From CATQHW01 sp965243545 (GTDB lineage: Bacteria > Spirochaetota > Spirochaetia > SZUA-6 > Bin103), in contig OZ251573.1 of the NCBI GenBank assembly GCA_965243545.1, positions 310,001 to 374,000 of the forward strand: DNA of 64,000 bases, in the 5' to 3' direction. Positions within the stretch are counted from its first letter, which is position 1, and each line of letters opens with the position of its first letter. A program made the position numbers and the translations under genes. The notes under the pieces were generated by a model that saw nothing but the letters and a program-made list of their open reading frames with translations, was not told the DNA's origin and did not search any database. Shown here piece by piece: positions 8,265 to 24,142 of the stretch.

Positions 8265-9533
8265 CTACGTGCCCTGAGCGTAGTCGGTACGGTAGGCCCG
8301 CTGTTCGGCGGTGAGCGCGTCGATCTCGATACCCATCGTCCGCAGCTTGACGGCGGCGATGTCCCGGTCCTGTTCCTCCGGCACCGGGTACACGCGCGGC
8401 GGCATGGAGCTACCCTCCTCAGCCAACCTGATCAGGGACAGGAACTGGTTGGCGAACGACATGTCCATCACTTCCGGCGGGTGGCCCTCCGCGGCGGCCA
8501 GATTGACCAGGCGGCCTTGCGCCAGAACGTACAGCCGGCGGCCGTCGCGCAGCACGTGCTCGCGATTGTTGGCCCGCACGTCTTCTGAACGGTCGGTGAT
8601 GGCGGCCAGGTCGCGCAGGTTGATCTCGCAGTCGTAGTGGCCGGCGTTGCAGACGATCGCCCCGTCCTTCATCCGCTCGAAGTGCCGGCCGGTGATCACG
8701 TCGCGGATGCCGGTCGTGGTGATGAACACGTCGCCGTCGGCGCTGGCCGAATCCATGGTCGTGACGTTGAATCCCTCCAGGGTCGCCTGCAGCGCCGCGA
8801 TCGCGTCGACTTCGGTCACCACCACGTTGGCGCCCAGGCCGCGCGCGCGCTGCGCCACCCCCCGCCCGCAGTGCCCGTAACCGGCCACGACCAGGCGCTT
8901 GCCCGCCAGCAGCACCGACGTGGCGCGCAGCACGCCGTCCAGCGCCGACTGTCCGGTGCCGTAGACGTTGTCGAAGTCCCACTTGGTGACGGCGTCGTTG
9001 ACGGCGATCACCGGGTAGCGGAGCGCGTGATCGTCGGCCATGGCGCGCAGCCGGTGCACGCCGGTGGTGGTCTCCTCGGTGCCGCCGATTATGCCGGCGG
9101 TCACGCCGTCGCCGGCCGCGTGCGCGCGAAAGATCAGGTCGGCGCCGTCGTCGAGCGTCAGGGTGGGGCCGACGGCCAGGGTCCGGTCGATGCACCAGTA
9201 GAACTCGTCGGTGGACAGGCCGTGCCATGCGTAGATCGGAACGCCTTCCGCCGCCAGCGCCGCAGCCACGTCGTCCTGGGTGGACAACGGGTTGCAGCCC
9301 GACCACGCCAGCTCCGCGCCGGCGTCCCGCAGGGCGCGGACCAGGATCGCCGTCTCTTTGGTCACGTGCAGGCACCCGGCGATCCGCATGCCGGCCAGCG
9401 GCTTGGCGTCGCGGTGCAGGCTGCGCAGGTGCTGAAGCACCGGCATGCGCGACTCCGCCCAGCGGAGCTTCAGCGCGCCTTGATCGGCAAGGGCGGCGTC
9501 TCTGATCTTGTAGTCGGCCACGGAACGGGTCAC
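8265..9533 (-). CDS. ahcY: adenosylhomocysteinase (S-adenosyl-L-homocysteine hydrolase)
   Basis: A 422-residue SAH hydrolase that clears S-adenosylhomocysteine formed by methyltransferases. Visible signatures: GCLHVTKETA, SGCNPLSTQDDVAAAL, the NAD-binding GYGHCGRGVAQRARGLGA and the C-terminal MDMSFANQFLS. It is the shorter form that lacks the roughly 40-residue insert of eukaryotic-type enzymes, and it ends after YAQGT rather than the usual KPDHYRY tail. The frame is open much further upstream (to about 10277), but similarity begins at the GTG at 9533. I looked for an SAH riboswitch between 9534 and 9713 and saw none. On the minus strand a TACACT hexamer 9 nt before the GTG could be a -10 element. 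Confidence 0.93.
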   Translation of the reverse strand: MTRSVADYKIRDAALADQGALKLRWAESRMPVLQHLRSLHRDAKPLAGMRIAGCLHVTKETAILVRALRDAGAELAWSGCNPLSTQDDVAAALAAEGVPIYAWHGLSTDEFYWCIDRTLAVGPTLTLDDGADLIFRAHAAGDGVTAGIIGGTEETTTGVHRLRAMADDHALRYPVIAVNDAVTKWDFDNVYGTGQSALDGVLRATSVLLAGKRLVVAGYGHCGRGVAQRARGLGANVVVTEVDAIAALQATLEGFNVTTMDSASADGDVFITTTGIRDVITGRHFERMKDGAIVCNAGHYDCEINLRDLAAITDRSEDVRANNREHVLRDGRRLYVLAQGRLVNLAAAEGHPPEVMDMSFANQFLSLIRLAEEGSSMPPRVYPVPEEQDRDIAAVKLRTMGIEIDALTAEQRAYRTDYAQGT

Positions 9534-9713
9534 GGCAGCAGTGTAGTGCGAAGCGGGTGCGCGGTACAGACCGTTCGATCCGCCCCGGCCCGGTCCGCCC
9601 CGGCCCCGGTCCGGCCGGCACTCGCCCGGGCCGGTCCCGATTCCGCGGTTGATCCCGGCGCCTGCGGCCGGGTTTGAAGCGGGCGGCCGATCCGTAGTAT
9701 CTTCGCTCCGATC

Positions 9714-10187
9714 ATGGCTGGGAGCGCGCTCTGGCGCGGCGTCGAACGGGCCGTCAATCAAGGGCTCAGGGGCTCGCGCGACGCCCTGGACCGCGCCCGG
9801 TCGAAGGCGCGGGAGCTCGGCGAACGGGGTGCGCTCCGGCTCGACCTGCTGCAGCTCGAACGGCAGCGCGGCCGGCTGCTGCAGGAACTGGGGGCGCTGG
9901 TCCACGATCGGCTCGGTGCGCAGGGCCAGGCCGCGGTGTCGCGGGGGGCGGACGGCGTGAAGGACCTGCTGCTGCAGATCGACGACGTGACCGAGCGTTG
10001 CGCCGAGAAGCGGGCGGCGCTTGAGCAGCTGGCCGCCCAGAACGCCGCCGCCGGACCGGGGGCGGGAAGCCCGGGGGCCGGCCCGGATGCCGGCGGGAAG
10101 CCGGTTGAGGGCCCTTCCGGCGGCCCGAACACGAAAGATGAAAAAAACGACGCAGGGCGCTTGACGGACGCAAGCGACCATGCGTAG
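9714..10187 (+). CDS. hypothetical coiled-coil protein
   Basis: A 157-residue protein of unknown function. The first 105 residues are Arg/Leu/Glu/Gln-rich with heptad-like spacing and look like one long coiled coil. The tail is low-complexity Gly/Pro/Ala, then charged. There is no signal peptide, membrane segment or recognised motif. The ATG at 9714 lies 13 nt after a TAGTAT hexamer (9695-9700) that may be its -10 box. Its TAG stop (10185-10187) falls inside the putative -10 box of the rRNA operon promoter. It is divergent from ahcY. The opposite strand is also open here, so coding status rests on start/promoter placement and coiled-coil character only. Confidence 0.5.
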   Translation: MAGSALWRGVERAVNQGLRGSRDALDRARSKARELGERGALRLDLLQLERQRGRLLQELGALVHDRLGAQGQAAVSRGADGVKDLLLQIDDVTERCAEKRAALEQLAAQNAAAGPGAGSPGAGPDAGGKPVEGPSGGPNTKDEKNDAGRLTDASDHA

Positions 10188-10190
10188 ACT
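10161..10190 (+). promoter_or_regulatory. putative rRNA operon promoter
   Basis: TTGACG (10161-10166) and TAGACT (10185-10190), 18 nt apart, lie about 195 nt before the 16S 5' end. This is the best sigma-70-type match in the leader, and TAGACT is a common rRNA -10 form in high-GC bacteria. The -10 box overlaps the stop codon of the upstream coding frame. No start site can be proved from sequence. Confidence 0.5.
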
Positions 10191-10295
10191 CCTGTTCCAC
10201 GGTGCCCGGTGACAGGGGCGCCGTGATGCGGTCGGGTCCCTGAACGGTCCCGTCCGCAGCCGGGGTCCGGTCCGCACGGCGGTTCGGGCCTCAGC

Positions 10296-10310
10296 GGTTC
10301 TTTGACATCA
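10296..10310 (+). promoter_or_regulatory. boxA-like antitermination element, 16S leader
   Basis: GGTTCTTTGACATCA resembles the rRNA boxA core (TGCTCTTTGACA) that loads NusB/S10 onto polymerase. A sister copy sits just before the 23S gene (12227-12240). The TTGACA inside it also resembles a -35 box, but no good -10 follows at the right distance. Confidence 0.5.
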
Positions 10311-10384
10311 ACAGGGATGGGGAGAGTGGGGTCCTCGAATGTAGATTCGCAGGGCGGAAGCCTTCGGGCGGAAGCCTTGCACAT

Positions 10385-11941
<1,557 letters not shown>

Positions 11942-12048
11942 TCAAGAGACGACGTTTCCGCCGGTCAGCGGTGACCGGCGGAGACCAGCCCCGCTCTTCC
12001 CATTCCCTTTTTCGTTGTCACGGAAGCGCTCCGGTTCTGTCGTGCGCC

Positions 12049-12122
12049 GGGGGTATAGCTCAGGTGGCTAGAGCGATGGCTTTGCAAGCCATAGGTCTGG
12101 GGTTCGAGTCCCCATACCTCCA
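12049..12122 (+). tRNA. tRNA-Ala (anticodon TGC)
   Basis: A 74-nt cloverleaf in the 16S-23S spacer. The acceptor GGGGGTA pairs with TACCTCC and includes the G3:U70 wobble that defines alanine tRNA. The anticodon loop is CTTTGCAAG with TGC. The T-arm is GGGGTTCGAGTCCCC and the discriminator is A. The 3' CCA is not encoded (CGC follows), so CCA must be added by nucleotidyltransferase. No tRNA-Ile accompanies it. Confidence 0.96.
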
Positions 12123-12226
12123 CGCCGCGCCGCGTCGAGCATTCCCGGCAGGACGCCAGGCCGGACTCGAGATGAACATCAAACGGGCGCCCGAGCGGAT
12201 TTCCGTTCGCGCGTCTTCCGGACGAC

Positions 12227-12240
12227 GGATCTTTGACACT
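12227..12240 (+). promoter_or_regulatory. boxA-like antitermination element, 23S leader
   Basis: GGATCTTTGACACT matches the boxA-like element ahead of the 16S gene in its CTTTGACA core. A boxA before each large rRNA is usual in bacterial rRNA operons. It lies about 105 nt before the mature 23S 5' end. Confidence 0.45.
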
Positions 12241-12336
12241 GGCGCGCGGGCGTCTTGAACGCCGGCGCGCCTCCGATGCCGCCGCTGATCGACGGGGTCT
12301 TTTACAGCGGTCGTCGGACACAGGGAAGGGGAGATG

Positions 12337-12342
12337 GGTGAT

Positions 12343-12346
<4 letters not shown>
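12337..12346 (+). other. 5' strand of the 23S processing stem
   Basis: GGTGATATGG (12337-12346) is perfectly complementary to CCATATCACC (15363-15372) on the far side of the 23S gene. With the adjoining CAAGC/GCTTG it forms the long helix that brings the 23S ends together and is normally cut by RNase III. Confidence 0.7.
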
Positions 12347-15366
<3,020 letters not shown>

Positions 15367-15461
15367 ATCACCTTTCTACCCTTCTCTGTTCGACGGCTTC
15401 CCCGTCGGCCCGGCGGGCCCGTGGTGCGCAACCGCCGCCCGCCATTTGGTTCGACAGCGTG

Positions 15462-15579
<118 letters not shown>

Positions 15580-15681
15580 TTTTTGCGCCCGTCGTCCTTC
15601 GCCGTTGTCAGGCCGGTTCGCGGGTCCGGGGCCGGCGGTTGCGGATTGCCGACTGGCGGCGCAGCCGTAGCGTGTGATGCA

Positions 15682-19272
<3,591 letters not shown>

Positions 19273-19287
19273 CGTTGCAGGGCGGCG

Positions 19288-19296
19288 TGCTATGGT
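19288..19296 (+). promoter_or_regulatory. putative extended -10 promoter of the first Uma2 gene
   Basis: TGCTATGGT has the TG-N-hexamer form of an extended -10 and lies 24 nt before the ATG. It is copied unchanged before the second gene (20372-20380). A strong ribosome site, AGGAGG, follows 8-10 nt before each ATG. No -35 of note is seen. Confidence 0.3.
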
Positions 19297-19320
19297 GGGC
19301 GGCGTCAGGAGGCGTGGTCG

Positions 19321-20151
19321 ATGGCAAGTTCACTCAGCGCGCCGGTAGCGGCGGCGGTTGACTACCCCAGTTCCGACGGCAAGCCGATGGCCGAAAGCGA
19401 CTTTCAACTGCACCCGCTGATCTACGCCGTGGACCGGCTGCGGCGCTACTTTCGCGACGACCCGGACGTGTACGTATCCGGGAACCTGTTGATCTATTAC
19501 GACGAGGGACCTGATCGCAAGAGTGTAGCGCCGGACGTGTTCGTGGTGTTCGGGGCGCGCGACGTCAAGCGCTCGTCATACTTTCTGTGGAAGGAACCGA
19601 AGGCGCCGGACTTCGTGTTGGAGATCACGTCGAAGAGTACGTGGCGGGAGGATCAGGAGAAGCGGCGGTTGTATCGGCGGCTGGGGGTGCGGGAGTACTG
19701 CCAGTACGATCCGACGCGGGATTATCTGGACCCGCCGCTGCAGGGATTGACGTTGGTGGGCCGCGACTACGAGCCGCTGCCGGTGCGGGAGTTGGCGGAC
19801 GGGACGCTGGCGCTGCGGAGCGAGGTGCTGGGGCTGGAGTTACGGGCGCAGGTAGCGGAGGAGCGGCTGCGGTTCCACGATCCGCAGACGGGGGAGGATC
19901 TGCCGGACTTGGCGGAGACCGACGACCAACTCCTGCAGGAAGCGGCCGCCCGCCAAGCGGCGGAATCCCGCCTGCGGCGGGAAACGGCGGCGCGCCAGCA
20001 GGAAGCGGCCGCCCGCCGGCAGGAGGCGGCTGCGCGGCAGGCGGCGGAATCCCGCGCCCGGCAGGAAGCGGCCGCCCGCCAAGCGGCGGAAGCGCGGCTG
20101 GCCGAGCTCGAGGCGCTGCTGAGCCGCCGGACGGACGGTGAGAACGGATAG
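19321..20151 (+). CDS. Uma2-family (DUF820) putative endonuclease with coiled-coil tail, copy 1
   Basis: A 276-residue protein. Residues 20-170 form a Uma2 domain of the PD-(D/E)XK nuclease fold: the acidic YYDEGPDRKSVAPDVFVVFG strand pair, then FVLEITSKST with the E...K pair, and YRRLGVREYCQYDP after it. Residues 205-270 are a run of Ala/Arg/Gln/Glu repeats (units of AAARQAAESR type) that should form a long coiled coil. Uma2 proteins are abundant in cyanobacteria and some high-GC symbionts; their role is not established. It sits inside an otherwise colinear defence cluster, 48 nt after the helicase stop, with a good AGGAGG ribosome site. Confidence 0.85.
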   Translation: MASSLSAPVAAAVDYPSSDGKPMAESDFQLHPLIYAVDRLRRYFRDDPDVYVSGNLLIYYDEGPDRKSVAPDVFVVFGARDVKRSSYFLWKEPKAPDFVLEITSKSTWREDQEKRRLYRRLGVREYCQYDPTRDYLDPPLQGLTLVGRDYEPLPVRELADGTLALRSEVLGLELRAQVAEERLRFHDPQTGEDLPDLAETDDQLLQEAAARQAAESRLRRETAARQQEAAARRQEAAARQAAESRARQEAAARQAAEARLAELEALLSRRTDGENG

Positions 20152-20404
20152 GACGCCGGCCTTCACTGGTGGCTCGCGAGTGTTACGTGGCCATTACCGG
20201 AGCACGGCGGCGTGTGAGCGCGGCGGTACCGGGGCGCGGAAAAAGGAGCCGTCGCGATTTCTGGCCGAGATGGGCTACGTCGATTGCGGGCTGCCGGGTA
20301 CGGGCTGACCCGTGAGTGAGGGCCGACCGCGGATTGAGGCCGTGCCGGGACTGTCGCGGCGGGGGCCGGCGTGCTATGGTGGGCGGCGTCAGGAGGCGTG
20401 GTCG

Positions 20405-21235
20405 ATGGCAAGTTCACTCAGCGCGCCGGTAGCGGCGGCGGTTGACTACCCCAGTTCCGACGGCAAGCCGATGGCCGAAAGCGATTTTCAACTGCACCCG
20501 CTCATCTACGCCGTGGACCGGCTGCGGCGCTATTTTCGCAACGACCCGGACGTGTACGTATCCGGGAACCTGTTGATCTATTACGACGAGGGACCTGATC
20601 GCAAGAGTGTAGCGCCGGACGTGTTCGTGGTGTTCGGGGCGCGCGACGTCAAGCGCTCGTCATACTTTCTGTGGAAGGAACCGAAGGCGCCGGACTTCGT
20701 GTTGGAGATCACGTCGAAGAGTACGTGGCGGGAGGATCAGGAGAAGCGGCGGTTGTATCGGCGGCTGGGGGTGCGGGAGTACTGCCAGTACGATCCGACG
20801 CGGGATTATCTGGACCCGCCGCTGCAGGGATTGACGTTGGTGGGCCGCGACTACGAGCCGCTGCCGGTGCGGGAGTTGGCGGACGGAACGCTGGCGCTGC
20901 GGAGCGAGGTGCTGGGACTGGAGTTGCGGGTGCAGGTAGCGGAGGAGCGGCTGCGGTTCCACGACCCGCAGACCGGGGAGGATCTGCCGGACTTGGCGGA
21001 GACCGACGACCAACTCCTGCAGGAAGCGGCCGCGCGCCGGGCGGCGGAAGACCGCGTCCGGCAAGAAACGGCCGCCCGTCGGCAGGAAGCGGCCGCGCGT
21101 CAGGAGGCGGAAGCCCGCCTGCGCCAGGAAACGGCTGCGCGCCGGCGGGAAGCGGCCGCGCGCCAAGCGGCGGAGGCGCGTCTGGCCGAGCTCGAGGCGC
21201 TGCTGAGCCGCCGGCCGGACGTCGAGCAGGAATAG
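20405..21235 (+). CDS. Uma2-family (DUF820) putative endonuclease with coiled-coil tail, copy 2
   Basis: A near-identical paralogue of the preceding gene. The catalytic region differs by very few residues (for example RNDPDVY for RDDPDVY, and LRVQVAEE for LRAQVAEE). The coiled-coil tail differs more, in both repeat order and sequence, as expected when slippage edits a repeat array. Its ATG at 20405 has the same upstream AGGAGG and extended -10. It ends 51 nt before the DUF1156 methylase start. Both copies keep the putative catalytic residues. The differing tails might allow different partners or mixed oligomers (inference). Confidence 0.85.
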   Translation: MASSLSAPVAAAVDYPSSDGKPMAESDFQLHPLIYAVDRLRRYFRNDPDVYVSGNLLIYYDEGPDRKSVAPDVFVVFGARDVKRSSYFLWKEPKAPDFVLEITSKSTWREDQEKRRLYRRLGVREYCQYDPTRDYLDPPLQGLTLVGRDYEPLPVRELADGTLALRSEVLGLELRVQVAEERLRFHDPQTGEDLPDLAETDDQLLQEAAARRAAEDRVRQETAARRQEAAARQEAEARLRQETAARRREAAARQAAEARLAELEALLSRRPDVEQE

Positions 21236-21286
21236 GGTGCCGGCTGCCGCCGCCGGCGTCGTGCGCGCCGCCGGCCGACCGATCGG

Positions 21287-22282
<996 letters not shown>

Positions 22283-22326
22283 AGAAGCGTTACCCTAAAC
22301 TGTACCTGAGACCTGACGCGGCGGCG

Positions 22327-24129
22327 ATGCCTTCGGAGCAGGAGATAGAGCGCCGTTTGGCCGATCTGGAACGCGAACTCGGCTGCGAGCTTCCCGGTGA
22401 GACGCTGCAGGGGAAGCTCCGCGACCAACTGCCGGCATACGGCTTTGAGCACTACCGGGACATGTTTACCGCGCGGCAACTGCTGGTGTTGTTCACGCTC
22501 ATCAAGCAGATACGGCAACTACACGGCGAGATGATCCGGGACGGCGAGGAGGAAGATCGAGCGCTGGCGCTGGTGACCTGGTTTGCAATGGCGTTCGGCC
22601 GCTTCGTCATAATGCTCAACAAGTTTTCCCGATGGGAACCGAGCGATCAGATCACCAGAGGCGCAGTCGGCGACCGGCAGGCGCTCAAGATGATCTACGA
22701 CTTCTCTGACATCAATCCGTTCGCAACAACCACGGGGAGTCTGCCGTTTGCGCTGGAACGGGAGGCGTTTTGCATTCGGGAGCTTGCTCGCGTCGGCAAG
22801 CCGTCGGTGGTGACCCGCGGCAACGCTGAGAAGCTGTTCTACGCTGACGAAACTTTCGATGCGGTGATTACCGATCCGCCGTACTACAGCAGCATCTACT
22901 ACGCCGACCTGTCGGCGTTCTTCTACGTCTGGTTGAAGCGCATCCTCGGCGACCTCTACCCCGAACACTTTACGCTGGCGGCGCCGCCCAAGCGCCGCGA
23001 GGCGGTCGCGCAACCGAGCCAGCACGGCGGCGACGCCGCCAAGGCGGACGCGCACTACCAGGAACTGATGCGCCGCTCCTTCGCCGAGATTCGGCGCGTG
23101 CTCAAGCCGGGCGCGCCGCTGGTCTGCGTCTACGCGCATCGCACCACCGCCGGCTGGGCCACCTTGATCCGCGCCCTGATCGACGCCGGACTCACCGTCA
23201 CCGAAGCGTGGCCGGTGCAGACCGAATCACGCGGCCGCGTCAACGCGCACGGCGCCGCGGCGCTCTCCGACAGCATCTTCTTCGTCGCGCGGCGTCGGGA
23301 GGAAGCGGCGACCGGCCGCTACGAGACCGAAGTGGCGCCGGAACTGCACCGCATCGCCCGCGAACGGGTGCGGACCCTGTGGGCCGGCGGTTCCGGCATC
23401 GGCGGCGCCGACCTGCTGATGGCCGCGGTCGGCGCCGGCCTGCGCGCCTACACCCGCTTCGCCGCCGTCGAGTACGCCAACGGCGAGCCGGTCCCCGCGG
23501 AGCGGTTTTTGAGGGAAGTGGAAGGCGTGGTCCTGGAGGTGATTCTCGAGGAAATCTTCGGGCTGCCGCAGGCGGCGGTCGGGTCGGTCGACGCGCTCAC
23601 GCGGTTCTACATCCTGTGGCGCTTCAGCTACCGGGAGTGGAGCATCGACGCCGGCGAAGCCTACGTCTTCTGCCAGGCGCAGGGCATCGAGATCGGCGGC
23701 GCCGGCGGAACCGCCGGGCCAGCACCCGCGCCGGTGGAGAAGGCCGGTACGAAGTTCCGCGTGCGCACCTACGAGGAGCGCGGCGGCCACGCCTCCGTAG
23801 GCGGCGCCGAGCCCGACCGACCGGCGCCGCTCGTCGACGTCCTCCACCGGGTGCTCTGGCTGCTCGACAACCGGCCGGCGGAGCTGCAGGAGTATCTCGC
23901 CGCGGCGCGCCCCAACCAGGAGCAGCTCCGGCTGGTGACCGAGGCGCTGTCGGGCCCCGTGCACGGCCGCTCCGAGCTGCGGGAAACCGGGGCCGCCGCC
24001 AGCGCCGAGCAGCGCGCCTGCGCCCGGCTCAACGCCAACTGGCGGAGCGTCATCGAACACGCTTCGCTCGCGGGCGACACCGACCGCCTGACCGGTCAAC
24101 AGAAACTCGCCTGGGAGTCCTTGGAGTAA
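22327..24129 (+). CDS. DUF1156-type adenine-specific DNA methylase, C-terminal catalytic part
   Basis: Continuation of the methylase in the shifted frame. The reading frame is open from inside the G tract (GVKKRYPKLYL), and the first internal ATG is 22327. It contains the family's second conserved block (AYGFEHYRDMFTARQLLVLF) and motif IV, TDPPYYSSIYYADLS (DPPY at 22873-22884), which marks N6-adenine or N4-cytosine methylases. It also has the late motif RRVLKPGAPLVCVYAH. Bases 22280-22900 use visibly AT-richer codons than the flanks. The stop lies 13 nt before the DUF499 start. In the ON state one protein of about 948 residues would be made from 21287. Confidence 0.85.
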   Translation: MPSEQEIERRLADLERELGCELPGETLQGKLRDQLPAYGFEHYRDMFTARQLLVLFTLIKQIRQLHGEMIRDGEEEDRALALVTWFAMAFGRFVIMLNKFSRWEPSDQITRGAVGDRQALKMIYDFSDINPFATTTGSLPFALEREAFCIRELARVGKPSVVTRGNAEKLFYADETFDAVITDPPYYSSIYYADLSAFFYVWLKRILGDLYPEHFTLAAPPKRREAVAQPSQHGGDAAKADAHYQELMRRSFAEIRRVLKPGAPLVCVYAHRTTAGWATLIRALIDAGLTVTEAWPVQTESRGRVNAHGAAALSDSIFFVARRREEAATGRYETEVAPELHRIARERVRTLWAGGSGIGGADLLMAAVGAGLRAYTRFAAVEYANGEPVPAERFLREVEGVVLEVILEEIFGLPQAAVGSVDALTRFYILWRFSYREWSIDAGEAYVFCQAQGIEIGGAGGTAGPAPAPVEKAGTKFRVRTYEERGGHASVGGAEPDRPAPLVDVLHRVLWLLDNRPAELQEYLAAARPNQEQLRLVTEALSGPVHGRSELRETGAAASAEQRACARLNANWRSVIEHASLAGDTDRLTGQQKLAWESLE

Positions 24130-24142
24130 GGGAGTAACAACG

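Larger units (their letters stand above)
19284..21230 (+). repeat. tandem duplication of a Uma2 gene with its 5' control region
   Basis: Two units offset by exactly 1084 nt. Copy 1 begins at 19284 and copy 2 at 20368, each starting GGCGTGCTATGGTGGGCGGC. They run nearly base for base through the Uma2 coding region and diverge by indels in the coiled-coil tail. Copy 2 is preceded by 216 bp of unrelated sequence (20152-20367). The closeness at third positions points to a recent event. Confidence 0.9.

Noticed and set aside
9534..9713. Possible SAH riboswitch in front of ahcY
   Set aside because: No matching conserved core or pseudoknot could be seen in the GC-rich spacer.
20152..20404. A gene or small RNA between the two Uma2 copies
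   Set aside because: The roughly 216 nt of unique sequence has no frame with a start signal or recognisable motif and no clear hairpin with a T run.
22327..24129. The second methylase half as an independent gene with its own start
   Set aside because: Its ATG has no ribosome site, and the half lacks the SAM-binding motif. It is annotated separately only because the present frame separates it.
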